Shown in pieces: positions 18,249-28,096 of a stretch of DNA of 40,840 nucleotides (positions are counted from its first letter, which is position 1; each line of letters opens with the position of its first letter). The stretch lies in the NCBI GenBank assembly GCA_023251625.1, contig JAHEYK010000008.1:6237-47076 (forward strand), in the 5' to 3' direction. Below the pieces are notes generated by a model, which saw only the letters and a list, made by a program, of their open reading frames with translations, did no database searches and had not been told where the DNA came from. The stretch is from Bacteroidota bacterium. Its GTDB lineage: Bacteria > Bacteroidota > Bacteroidia > Palsa-948. A program made the position numbers and the translations under genes.

Positions 18249-20351
18249 TCATATTTTTATACCAATTAGGAGTACATCATCTACCTGTTGTTTTTTGCCT
18301 TTCCAGTCTTCAAATGTCTTTCTCAGTATCTGGCCCTGCTCGGTTGCGGTATGCGAGGATACAGATGATAAAAGTTCTTGAAAACGTTTGGTCATGAATT
18401 TTTTTCCTTTATCCCCTCCCGGCTGGTCCGCATAACCATCTGATGACAGAAAGAGGGTGGTGTTCTTCTGTAATGTGATCTCCTTTTGTGTGAAGGAATC
18501 TTTCTTTTTCCCAAACACGCTGCCGATGGAGAAGTAATCGCCTTCGAGTATGGAGAGTATTCCTTCATGAGCCACAAAGAGCGAGTGATTAGCCCCGGCA
18601 AAAGATAACTTGTTTGTATGGTGGTCGAACAGGCATAATGTTATATCCATTCCATCATCTTGTGATCGGGACTCCTGGTGAAGCGCATGAACGATCCCTT
18701 CATGGAGATGATTCAGGATCTCGGCCGGCTGTACTATTTTCTGCTCATTTACAATTTCGTTGAGCAACGTGTTGCCTATCATGCTCATGAATGCGCCAGG
18801 TACACCATGGCCGGTACAATCTGCAACGGCAAGCACAGTTTTGTTATTTTGTCTCGACAGCCAATAAAAATCCCCGCTTACGATCTCACGGGGTTGAAAG
18901 AGCACAAAATTTTCAGGGAAACATTTTTTCATGTCTTCGACTGAAGGAAGAATAGCATCTTGAATGCGTTTAGCATAGTTTATACTGTCAGTGATGTGTT
19001 TGTTTTTTTGTTCAACAATGAGTTTTTGATCTTCGATCACCAGTTTTTGTTTACGCGTTATCCTCCAGGACCGGAAGATGATCAATGCGATAGCAGCAAT
19101 GGCGGCTGCCACAGCACCCACAAGCCATAGGAACAATTGCTGCCTTCGTTTTTCTTCTTTGGCTATGGCGTCACGTTTTTCCTGTTCTAATTTTTCGGCA
19201 GCTTGTTTCTTGTCAAATTCATAGTTCATCTGTGCCTGCACGGTCTTTTTAGTATTGCCTTCATTGAAAAGACTGTCACGCGCAAGAACCGATTGCCTGT
19301 AATGTTCCATGGATTTTTTCCATTCATTTTCTATTTTGTAAAGGTCACTTAGCCCTTGATGCCATTGTTGTTGCCCTGCCAGGTCATGTATATCTATAGA
19401 GAGAGAAAGAGCTTTTTGTAAATACTCTTCTGCGATCGTAAGATCATGGTGTTTCAAATAAAGGGCTCCGATATTACCCAATGCCAGGGCAGTACCTGTT
19501 TTATCTCCCATTTCCTGCATGATCTTCAGTTCTTTTGAATGATGATCCAGGGCTTTTGGAAAATCACCTTGTGAGTCATACACGGTTCCTATGTTCCCGA
19601 GCAGCGTTGCAATGGCCTGTTTGTATCCTGATTCCTCCGCCATTTTCAAGGCCTTGAAGTCGTATTCAAGAGCTTGGGAATAATTTTTTTGATCGCTGTA
19701 CACGATCCCAATGTTAGTGATGTTCCGTGCAATGCCTATCTTATCACCCATTTCTTCGGCCATGTGCAGTGCCTTGAAGTTATATTTCAAAGAGTTTTCA
19801 AAATCCTTTTGATTATAATAGGTAATACCAATATTCCCACATGTGTTTGCGATCAATAATTTGAAATTTAATTCCTCTCCTATTTTCAACCCCTTTAAAT
19901 GATATTCTAAGGCTTTGGGATAATCTCCAAGCAACTGGTAAACAATTCCAATATTGGCGAATGCTTTTCCAATTCCGGTTTTATATCCTATCTCTTCATA
20001 TAATTTCTGGGCTTTAAAATAGTTTTCAAGTGCTTTCAGATGATCTCCTTGCAGGTCTACTACATTTCCGGTCCTTAAATAAGCCTCGGCAATGCCCTTT
20101 TTGTAATCGACCTTATTTGCAAGCGACCATGCATGGTTCGCATGTTCTTTAGCCTTGTCGTATTCTCCCATGTTCTTGAATTGCAGGCAAAGCAGGATAT
20201 GGGTGTTCACCTGATCGGTATCGGAAGAGAAGGTCTCAGTTTGTTTGCTAAGGAATTCTACCCTGTGCAGCAAAGAGTCGATCATCGGATTTTGCCCGAA
20301 AAGCCGAAGTGAAAGAATAAAACACGAAAAGAAGGTAGCAGCCCTTTTCAT
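18249..20351 (-). CDS. TPR repeats - TM - SpoIIE/PP2C-type serine phosphatase
   Basis: Seven or so TPR units, TM, NKHITDSINYAKRIQDAILPS, VSGDFYW, ADCTGHGVPGAF, QDDGMDITLCLF, SSDGYADQ. Confidence 0.94.
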   Translation of the reverse strand: MKRAATFFSCFILSLRLFGQNPMIDSLLHRVEFLSKQTETFSSDTDQVNTHILLCLQFKNMGEYDKAKEHANHAWSLANKVDYKKGIAEAYLRTGNVVDLQGDHLKALENYFKAQKLYEEIGYKTGIGKAFANIGIVYQLLGDYPKALEYHLKGLKIGEELNFKLLIANTCGNIGITYYNQKDFENSLKYNFKALHMAEEMGDKIGIARNITNIGIVYSDQKNYSQALEYDFKALKMAEESGYKQAIATLLGNIGTVYDSQGDFPKALDHHSKELKIMQEMGDKTGTALALGNIGALYLKHHDLTIAEEYLQKALSLSIDIHDLAGQQQWHQGLSDLYKIENEWKKSMEHYRQSVLARDSLFNEGNTKKTVQAQMNYEFDKKQAAEKLEQEKRDAIAKEEKRRQQLFLWLVGAVAAAIAAIALIIFRSWRITRKQKLVIEDQKLIVEQKNKHITDSINYAKRIQDAILPSVEDMKKCFPENFVLFQPREIVSGDFYWLSRQNNKTVLAVADCTGHGVPGAFMSMIGNTLLNEIVNEQKIVQPAEILNHLHEGIVHALHQESRSQDDGMDITLCLFDHHTNKLSFAGANHSLFVAHEGILSILEGDYFSIGSVFGKKKDSFTQKEITLQKNTTLFLSSDGYADQPGGDKGKKFMTKRFQELLSSVSSHTATEQGQILRKTFEDWKGKKQQVDDVLLIGIKI

Positions 20352-20378
20352 CTAACAAACTTAAGAAATTACTGCCAA

Positions 20379-22577
20379 TTATACTTTTATTCCCAGGACC
20401 AACACATCATCGACCTGCTGCCTGGTATTTTTCCAGCTTTCAAATGTCTTTTTCAATACATCTTCCTGCTCGTTGATGGGGTACCCCGATATACTAAGCA
20501 AAAGCTCTTCAAATTTTTTGGTCATGAATTTTTTCCCTTTTTCACCGCCCGGCTGATCGGGATATCCGTCCGATGATAGGAATATAGATGTATTTTTTTG
20601 CAACCTGATCTCCTTCTGGGTAAATAAAGTTTGCTTTTTACCGAACATGCTGCCAATAGAAAAATAATCCCCTTCAATTTTTGAAAGAGATCTTTCATTT
20701 ATGATATAAAGAGAGTGATTAGCGCCGGCAAAATAAAGAATATTTGTTGTGTGATCGAACAGGCACAGCGTGATATCCATTCCATCATCTTGTGAACGTG
20801 ATTCCTGGTGAAGCGCGTGAACAATGCCCTCATTCAAATGATTTAGTATCTCAGCCGGCTGAATTATTTTTTGCTCATTAACGACCTCGTTCAATAATGT
20901 ATTGCCGATCATACTCATGAACGCTCCGGGTACCCCATGTCCGGTGCAATCGGCAAGGGCCAGGATCGTCTTGTTACCTTGTTTTGACATCCAGTAAAAA
21001 TCTCCGCTTACGATATCTTTTGGCTGAAAAAATACAAAGTGATCCGGAAAACATTTTGTTAATTCTTCCTCCGATGGCAAAATGGAATCCTGGATACGTT
21101 TTGCATAGTTGATGCTATCGGTGATGTGCTTGTTCTTCTGATCAACGATCTTTTTTTGTTCTTCAATGAGCATTTTTTGTTTGCGTGTGGCCCTTAACCG
21201 GTTGAAAATAAAAACAGCAAAGAGTGCTACCATGAGCAATCCGACCCCGATGGCATATGAAATTATCTGCTGTCGTTTTTTGCCTTCTTCGGCAACGGCC
21301 AGTTCTTTTTGATGTTCAACCGTTTTAAGAGCCTCCTGTTTTTCGTAGTCATATTTCATTTGCTGCTTGAACGTAGACTTATGGGTCTCTTCGCTGAAAA
21401 TGCTGTCACGCATTTGTACAAATAATTCATGCATGGCAAGTGCATCCTGCCATTTTTTTTCTTTACTGTAGATCTTATATAAAACCTCTGAGGCGCTTTG
21501 TATAGTAGATGGAAATTTAATTTCCTGCCCTATTTTCAAGGCGCGTTTTCCTGTCTCTTCCGCCAGTGCCATCTTGTTTTCATGAAAATATACCCGGCTC
21601 ATCCCCTGTAATGTATTAGAAAGGCCTTCCCAGTCCTTTATTTCTTCGAAAACGTCCCGGGCCTTTGTGAGATTTTGCATGGCCAGGGAATAGGATGTAT
21701 CCTCCATGGCGGGAATATCATTTGCTCTTCTCAGGTAAGTGATCCCTACATTTAGTAACGTGGTTGCATACCCATGCTTATCGCCCAGTTTGCTCCAGTG
21801 GAAGAAGCTTTTTTGAAAATATTCGAGAGCGAGCGGATAATTTTTTTCGTTTCGGTAGGTAACGGCAATATTGGTGAAGGAATAGGCAAGTCCAAGATCA
21901 TATTTCAATTTTTCCAGTATGGCAACTCCTTTTTTGAGGTAGAGCAGTGCCTTTACAGTATCATCCTGATCAATGAACATCCTGCCTATGTTGTTAAGGG
22001 CATTGGCAGTCATTACTTTGTCACCCATCTCCTCATCCAGTTTTAAACTCTGGAACTCGTAATCAAGTGCTTTTTGAATGTTCCCTTCCTGGTTAAAAAC
22101 AACCGACATATTGTTGAGCGTGCCGGATATGCCTAACTTGTTCCCTGTTTCGCGCAACACTTTCAGGCTTTTTTCATAGCAATCGAGTGCCTTATTTTTA
22201 TCTCCATGGAGCGTATAATACAGGCCGATATTCTGAAGAGAGTTTCCAAAATAATTTTTTACTAGGTCAAGGTCTGAGTGCGAAAAGGAAGCGGAATCAG
22301 ACAGCATGGAGCGTGTCTTATCGTATACCAAGAGAGAATACTGGTGCCATGTTTTCGAATCTCCCAGGCTTGATGAAAGCACATCCAAAACGCGGAGTTT
22401 AGCAGTATCGGTTTTGGCGTTATGATACAACGGAAGGAGGGAATCAAGCACCGCTTTGTCGTTCGGAGCCATCGCTTCATAGTCTATCGAGTCTATAAGA
22501 AAATATTCTTTTCCTTTTTGGCCAAAAGAAAAAATCGGACCCAGCAAACAAATCAGTATAACAAGATATATTCTCAT
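20379..22577 (-). CDS. TPR repeats - TM - SpoIIE/PP2C-type serine phosphatase
   Basis: Same architecture; N-terminal KGKEYFLIDSIDYEAMAPNDKAVLDSLLPLYHNAKTDTAKL shared with the next paralogue. Confidence 0.94.
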   Translation of the reverse strand: MRIYLVILICLLGPIFSFGQKGKEYFLIDSIDYEAMAPNDKAVLDSLLPLYHNAKTDTAKLRVLDVLSSSLGDSKTWHQYSLLVYDKTRSMLSDSASFSHSDLDLVKNYFGNSLQNIGLYYTLHGDKNKALDCYEKSLKVLRETGNKLGISGTLNNMSVVFNQEGNIQKALDYEFQSLKLDEEMGDKVMTANALNNIGRMFIDQDDTVKALLYLKKGVAILEKLKYDLGLAYSFTNIAVTYRNEKNYPLALEYFQKSFFHWSKLGDKHGYATTLLNVGITYLRRANDIPAMEDTSYSLAMQNLTKARDVFEEIKDWEGLSNTLQGMSRVYFHENKMALAEETGKRALKIGQEIKFPSTIQSASEVLYKIYSKEKKWQDALAMHELFVQMRDSIFSEETHKSTFKQQMKYDYEKQEALKTVEHQKELAVAEEGKKRQQIISYAIGVGLLMVALFAVFIFNRLRATRKQKMLIEEQKKIVDQKNKHITDSINYAKRIQDSILPSEEELTKCFPDHFVFFQPKDIVSGDFYWMSKQGNKTILALADCTGHGVPGAFMSMIGNTLLNEVVNEQKIIQPAEILNHLNEGIVHALHQESRSQDDGMDITLCLFDHTTNILYFAGANHSLYIINERSLSKIEGDYFSIGSMFGKKQTLFTQKEIRLQKNTSIFLSSDGYPDQPGGEKGKKFMTKKFEELLLSISGYPINEQEDVLKKTFESWKNTRQQVDDVLVLGIKV

Positions 22578-24785
22578 TTATAGTTTTATTCCGGCAACCA
22601 GCACATCGTCTGTTTGTCCGTAGGCTCCGGCCCATGAATTGAGTTTTGTGTGTATTATCCGTTGTTGTTCTTCAGCACCCACTCCTGCTATGGACGCAAA
22701 CAGTTCTTCCAGGCGTTTTGTGCCAAATAGCTTTCCCGCTTCGCCCCCGCGCTGCCCGGCAAACCCATCTGAGCTCAGATAAACATACGTAGCTCCTTCC
22801 ATGTTGATCTCATGCTGTGAAAACGAAACATTTTTTCCCCCAAACACTCCTCCTATGGAGAACACATCCCCACTGATCATGCGCAATGCCCCTTCCTCGG
22901 CTATATACAATGAATGGTTTGCTCCGGCAAAAGTGACCTTATTTTCCTCGAACAGACAGATAGAAATATCCATTCCGTCATCTTGTGAGCGCGATTCGTG
23001 GTGAAGAGCGTGTACAATACCTTCGTTCAGGTGATTCAGGATCTCGGACGGCTGAAATATTTTTTGCTCATTTACAATTTCGTTCAACAAAGTATTCCCG
23101 ATCATGCTCATGAATGCGCCAGGCACTCCGTGCCCGGTACAATCGGCCACCGCAAGGATAGTTTTGTCATTGTGCCGGGATAACCAGTAAAAATCTCCAC
23201 TCACGATGTCTTTAGGCTGAAAGAAGACGAAGTAATCGGAAAAACATTTTGACAATTCCTCTTTCGATGGAAGAATTGCATCCTGTATTCGTTTCGCGTA
23301 GTTGATGCTGTCGGTGATGTGCTTATTTTTTTGTTCAACGGTCTTTTTTTGCTCTTCGATGATGAGTTTTTGCTTGCGCGTTATTTGCAGGCGGTTGAAA
23401 ATGAAGATTGCGAACAGGGTCATCATGAGCAGGCCAAGCCCCACACCATATGAAATGATACGCTGCCTCTTTTTTCCTTCTTCGGCCACAGCCAGTTCTT
23501 TCTGATGTTCCCCATTTTTTATAGCCTCTTGCTTTTCATATTCATACGCTAATTGCTTTTTTATAGTTGATTTTTTGGTATCTATATTGAAAATGCTGTC
23601 TCTCATGTGTATGGTCAGTTCGTGCATATGAAGCGCCTCTTCCCAGTTTTCCTGTTGTTTATATACAGAATACAGCAGGCGGGATGCGCTTCGAATATTT
23701 ACAGGGTGTCCGATCTCCTTGCTGATCTTTAACGAACGCAGGCCGTATTTCAAAGCCTCCAGGTCATTGTTTTCAAATAAAAAATGATTGCCTATCATGG
23801 TAAGCACTATGGTCATGCTCCGTTTGTCTCCAAGGTCTTCACTTATTTTCAGGCTTTTGAGCATAAATTCCAGAGCCTTTGGAAAAAGTGTATCCGGAAT
23901 CGGTTTGCCTTCACGTTTTAATTTTTCCCCCTCCTGCTGATAAATTCTGCCAAGATATTGCATGCAAAATGAAAGCCCCTGCCTTTCTCCAAGTTCTTCC
24001 CACAGTTTTACGCTACGCCTGAAGTAAATAAGGGCCTTCTCATCTTCATGATGGAGGCTAAGGAAATTTGCCAGCTGGCTCAGGGAAATACCCAGCCCGT
24101 GCTTATCACCTCCGCCTTCGCGGAGTTTCAGGGATCTTAACTGGTATTCAATTGCTTTTGCAGTATCTCCCTGTTCAAGATAAGTAGAAGCCAGATTACC
24201 GAGGGTGTAGGCCAACCCTAAACCATCCTTGATATCCTCCTGGATTTTTACACTTGTCATATAATATTCAATGGCTTTGCTGATATTACCTTGCTGGTAA
24301 TGCGAGATACCAATGTTATTCAGGGTATTTGCGAGCCCCTTTTTATCCCCGATCTCTTCCTGGATCTTCCGGCAACTGTTATAATATACAAGGGAAACCG
24401 GGATATTGGCATTGAAGTTCTGTTCATAGTATCCTTTATCCTGAAGCGACATCGCGTATGATTTTTTTACCGATAGGATCTCCTCCCGAGACAAAGACCG
24501 TGAATTTTTAAGAAGCTGTTCTGCTTTTTTATTCAGCAGGTCATTGTACCGGGGCCAAAGTGTTTCGTCACTGAGGCCCTCGGCAAACGAAACGAGTATC
24601 TTCAGTTTTGTTGTATCATTTTTAGCAGCATGATAAACAGGTAGCAAAGAATCCAGCAGGGCTCTATCGCCAGCAGGAAGGGAATCATAATTTACAGAAT
24701 CAACCAGGAAGTACTCTTTTCCTCTCTGGGAAAGGGATGAGATTGAGATCAGCAACGCGAGGAGCGAAACAAAAGCATACTTCAT
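22578..24785 (-). CDS. TPR repeats - TM - SpoIIE/PP2C-type serine phosphatase
   Basis: Same architecture; stop codon immediately abuts the downstream paralogue start (TAA at 22580-22578, ATG at 22577). Confidence 0.94.
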   Translation of the reverse strand: MKYAFVSLLALLISISSLSQRGKEYFLVDSVNYDSLPAGDRALLDSLLPVYHAAKNDTTKLKILVSFAEGLSDETLWPRYNDLLNKKAEQLLKNSRSLSREEILSVKKSYAMSLQDKGYYEQNFNANIPVSLVYYNSCRKIQEEIGDKKGLANTLNNIGISHYQQGNISKAIEYYMTSVKIQEDIKDGLGLAYTLGNLASTYLEQGDTAKAIEYQLRSLKLREGGGDKHGLGISLSQLANFLSLHHEDEKALIYFRRSVKLWEELGERQGLSFCMQYLGRIYQQEGEKLKREGKPIPDTLFPKALEFMLKSLKISEDLGDKRSMTIVLTMIGNHFLFENNDLEALKYGLRSLKISKEIGHPVNIRSASRLLYSVYKQQENWEEALHMHELTIHMRDSIFNIDTKKSTIKKQLAYEYEKQEAIKNGEHQKELAVAEEGKKRQRIISYGVGLGLLMMTLFAIFIFNRLQITRKQKLIIEEQKKTVEQKNKHITDSINYAKRIQDAILPSKEELSKCFSDYFVFFQPKDIVSGDFYWLSRHNDKTILAVADCTGHGVPGAFMSMIGNTLLNEIVNEQKIFQPSEILNHLNEGIVHALHHESRSQDDGMDISICLFEENKVTFAGANHSLYIAEEGALRMISGDVFSIGGVFGGKNVSFSQHEINMEGATYVYLSSDGFAGQRGGEAGKLFGTKRLEELFASIAGVGAEEQQRIIHTKLNSWAGAYGQTDDVLVAGIKL

Positions 24786-24794
24786 TAAGGGATA

Positions 24795-25976
24795 TTATTC
24801 AAATGCGCTGATGCCGGTTACATCATAACCGGTAATGAGTAAGTGAATATCATGTGTGCCTTCGTACGTGATCACTGATTCTAAATTCATCATGTGGCGC
24901 ATGATGGGATATTCACCTGTAATACCCATCGCTCCGTGGATCTGTCTTGCCTCGCGGGCAATTTGCAGAGCCATATTTACATTGTTTCTTTTTGCCATTG
25001 AAATTTGCTGAGGAGTGGCGCGATTCTCATTTTTTAAAACACCTAATCTCCAGCAGAGCAATTGTGCCTTTGTAATTTCAGTGATCATCTCAGCCAGTTT
25101 TTTCTGAGTAAGCTGAAATCCTCCAATAGGTTTTCCAAACTGGATCCTTTCTTTTGAATATCTCAGCGCAGAATCATAACAATCCAGCGCAGCACCAATG
25201 GTCCCCCAGGAGATCCCATAGCGTGCAGAATTCAAACACCCCAGCGGGCCTTTCAGTCCTTTTACTTTCGGAAAGATATTTTCTTTGGGAACTTTTACGT
25301 TATCAAAAACCAACTCTCCGGTTGCGCTGGCGCGCAGGCTCCATTTGCCATGTGTTTCAGGGGTTGTAAATCCTTTCATGCCCCGTTCCACGATCAGGCC
25401 TTGAATTTCTCCTTGCTCATTTTTTGCCCACACCACCGCAATATCTGCAAAAGGAGAATTTGAGATCCACATTTTAGCCCCGTTCAGAATAACATGGTCT
25501 CCTTTATCTTTAAAGTTGGTGAGCATGCCGTTCGGATTTGAACCGTGATCGGGTTCCGTTAAACCAAAACAGCCCATCATTTCTCCTTTGGCAAGTTTGG
25601 GTAAATATTTTTTCTTTTGTTCTTCGCTGCCGTAAGTAAATATCGGGTACATCACCAAGGAGCTCTGAACAGAAGCGGTTGAGCGTAATCCTGAATCTCC
25701 TCTTTCAAGTTCCATCATGATAAGTCCGTAAGAGATCTGGTCAAGTCCGGCACCACCGTATTCTACCGGAATGTATGGGCCAAAAGCCCCGATCTCGGCC
25801 AGCCCTTTGATCCATTGTTTTGGGAATTCAGCTTTTTGACAAGCTTCTTCCACGATAGGCGACACTGCTTTTTTTACCCATGCACGAGCCGTATCACGAA
25901 CCAACTTATGTTCTTCTGTCAACAGGTCGTCAACCTGATAATAGTCGTGATACTGGAAATTATCTGCTTTTGCCAT
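24795..25976 (-). CDS. acyl-CoA dehydrogenase, glutaryl-CoA dehydrogenase-like
   Basis: VEYGGAGLDQISYGLIMMELERGDSGLRSTASVQSSLVMYPIFTYGSEEQKKKYLPKLAKGEMMGCFGLTEPDHGSNP; YEGTHDIH; ATG at 25976 preferred over 26003. Confidence 0.9.
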   Translation of the reverse strand: MAKADNFQYHDYYQVDDLLTEEHKLVRDTARAWVKKAVSPIVEEACQKAEFPKQWIKGLAEIGAFGPYIPVEYGGAGLDQISYGLIMMELERGDSGLRSTASVQSSLVMYPIFTYGSEEQKKKYLPKLAKGEMMGCFGLTEPDHGSNPNGMLTNFKDKGDHVILNGAKMWISNSPFADIAVVWAKNEQGEIQGLIVERGMKGFTTPETHGKWSLRASATGELVFDNVKVPKENIFPKVKGLKGPLGCLNSARYGISWGTIGAALDCYDSALRYSKERIQFGKPIGGFQLTQKKLAEMITEITKAQLLCWRLGVLKNENRATPQQISMAKRNNVNMALQIAREARQIHGAMGITGEYPIMRHMMNLESVITYEGTHDIHLLITGYDVTGISAFE

Positions 25977-26094
25977 ATTATTTTGCCTTTTGTTGTGGAA
26001 CACGACAAAAATAGATAAATTGCCCTACCTTTATTATAATGGAACGGATTTTGTATCGATAAGCTGTTGTATCCGATCCTAAAGGTTAAATTTT

Positions 26095-26102
26095 TACATT
26101 TG
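26095..26102 (+). promoter_or_regulatory. -7 element TACATTTG
   Basis: Matches TAnnTTTG 36 nt before the 26138 ATG; the -33 element is not well placed. Confidence 0.35.
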
Positions 26103-26137
26103 TGCGGCTAAGCCGGAACTATTAAACAGGTATTCCG

Positions 26138-26518
26138 ATGAGTAAAAAACAATTGTTTTTGGCGGTATTTAGTATGATGGCCTTACTGGTCTCACACTAT
26201 TCATGTGTAAAGGATCAAGGCAAATTGCCCGGTGCTGTAAGTCAGTCATTATGCGATAGCATGAATGTAAAATACTCAACCGTGATCCAGCCCATGATGG
26301 TAACTTACTGTGCTATGTCTAACTGTCATGATGCGATCGGATCAGCTCCCGGAAATCTTAATATGTATGCCGACCTGAAAGCCATGATAGATAACCAGCA
26401 GTTTAAATCGAGAGTATTTACTATAAAAGATATGCCCCAGGCACCGAATCTACCATTAGCGGATTCGTTACTTCAAAAAATACAGTGCTGGCTGGCTGCC
26501 GGGGCACTTAATGATTAA
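26138..26518 (+). CDS. small lipoprotein, possible c-type-cytochrome-like domain
   Basis: Lipobox-like LLVSHYSC; TYCAMSNCHD (C-x4-C-H) and DMPQAPNLPLADSLLQKIQCWLAAGA. Confidence 0.6.
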   Translation: MSKKQLFLAVFSMMALLVSHYSCVKDQGKLPGAVSQSLCDSMNVKYSTVIQPMMVTYCAMSNCHDAIGSAPGNLNMYADLKAMIDNQQFKSRVFTIKDMPQAPNLPLADSLLQKIQCWLAAGALND

Positions 26519-26534
26519 AAAAGAAAATTAAAAG

Positions 26535-27086
26535 ATGAAAACAAAATATTTCTTCCTGGTTGCCGCCATACTTATCGCAAGCATGGCCCTGCATGCTCAG
26601 ATATATCTTGGAAAAACCTGTGCGATCAGTTTTTTCTCTAAGGGCCCGATTGAAGATATTGCAGCGGTCAACAAATCATCAAAGCCTATATTCAACTCTG
26701 CAACAGGCGAAGTAGCTATTAAGATTACGATCAAAGGATTTGAGTTCGATAAGAAGCTGATGGAAGAGCATTTTAACGAGAAATACATGGAAAGTGATAA
26801 GTATCCGTATGCAACTTTTGGCGGAAAGGTCAATGAAAAAATCGATTATACAAAAGAGGGTACCAATAAGGTGACAGTGACCGGAAAATTAAACATGCAT
26901 GGTGTTGAGAAGGAAAGAACCATCGATGGAACTGTCACTGTAAAGGGCGGAGAAATTATGTTTGATTCAAAATTCATGGTAGCGCTGAAAGACCATAAAG
27001 TTGAAATTCCAACACTGGTTGCGCAAAATATCGCTGAAACAGTAGAGGTTACTGTAAAGTCAACCCTCACCGAATACAAAAAATAA
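26535..27086 (+). CDS. YceI family protein
   Basis: FNSATGEVAIKITIKGFEFDKKLMEEHFNEKYMESDKYPYATFGGKV...VTGKLNMHGVEKERTIDGTV. Confidence 0.88.
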   Translation: MKTKYFFLVAAILIASMALHAQIYLGKTCAISFFSKGPIEDIAAVNKSSKPIFNSATGEVAIKITIKGFEFDKKLMEEHFNEKYMESDKYPYATFGGKVNEKIDYTKEGTNKVTVTGKLNMHGVEKERTIDGTVTVKGGEIMFDSKFMVALKDHKVEIPTLVAQNIAETVEVTVKSTLTEYKK

Positions 27087-27092
27087 TTTATT

Positions 27093-28067
27093 ATGAAAGT
27101 TTTTTTTATCGCCCTGTTTTCTTTTGTCACCATTACTCTTTTTGCGCAGACTGACCTCATGAAGATGCTCGATACTATGGGGACAAAGGATAAGCCGCAT
27201 GATAAAGTAACGGCAACTTTTAAGACCACCAAGATCATCAGTTTGCAAACTCCACAAACGATGGGAAGGGGCGAACTGGATTTCCGGATCACCCACCGTT
27301 TTGGAAATATAGGTGAAGAAAGCAATGGAGGAGTTCACACGCTTTACGGATGGGATGCAATTTCGGATGTACGGTTTTCATTTGACTATGGTATTACACG
27401 GAAATTAATGGTAGGAGTAGCCCGAAACAAAAAAGGGGAATACATTGATGGTTCTGTCAAATGGAGATTTCTGGAGCAGACATTGGATAATAAGGTTCCG
27501 CTTACGATCTGTGCCTATGCCATCGCTTCGCTTACTCCGGAAAGCGAAGACAAGCTCTATGCAGGAGCCGATACGGCCTGGGTTAACACAAATAAAAAAT
27601 TTGCTCACAGAATGGTTTATACCACACAGTTGATCTTTGCCCGTAAGTTTGGCGATTGGCTTTCCATTGCGGTTGCACCCTCCTACACGCATCGAAACTA
27701 TGTGCTTGCGAATATCAATACCAATAACAACAATGCGGTTGACGAGAATGATCTGTTTTCTGTAGGGGCCGGCATTCGTATTAAGGTTACGCGCAGCATG
27801 TCTATTTTGGCAGATTATTTTTATGTGATCTCTGATTACCGAAAAGATAATCTTGCAAATCCATACTATAACCCGCTGGCCATAGGATTTGAACTGGAAA
27901 CCGGCGGGCATGTATTTCACATGAACTTTACAAACGCTGCCGGCATTACAGAAAACTACCTGATCCCGAATTCGCCCGACTCATGGCTGAAGGGTGGATA
28001 TAAGTGGGGATTTAATATTTCTAGAGTGTTTCAAATTGGTGGAACAGGAAAAAAGAGCCACGGATAA
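27093..28067 (+). CDS. DUF5777-type beta-barrel protein
   Basis: Signal peptide; GRGELDFRITHRFGNIGEESNGGVHTLYGWDAISDVRFSFDYGIT; next to cytochrome-like/YceI genes. Confidence 0.75.
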   Translation: MKVFFIALFSFVTITLFAQTDLMKMLDTMGTKDKPHDKVTATFKTTKIISLQTPQTMGRGELDFRITHRFGNIGEESNGGVHTLYGWDAISDVRFSFDYGITRKLMVGVARNKKGEYIDGSVKWRFLEQTLDNKVPLTICAYAIASLTPESEDKLYAGADTAWVNTNKKFAHRMVYTTQLIFARKFGDWLSIAVAPSYTHRNYVLANINTNNNNAVDENDLFSVGAGIRIKVTRSMSILADYFYVISDYRKDNLANPYYNPLAIGFELETGGHVFHMNFTNAAGITENYLIPNSPDSWLKGGYKWGFNISRVFQIGGTGKKSHG

Positions 28068-28096
28068 CAAGAGTGTAACCTCTAGAAATCATTCCT

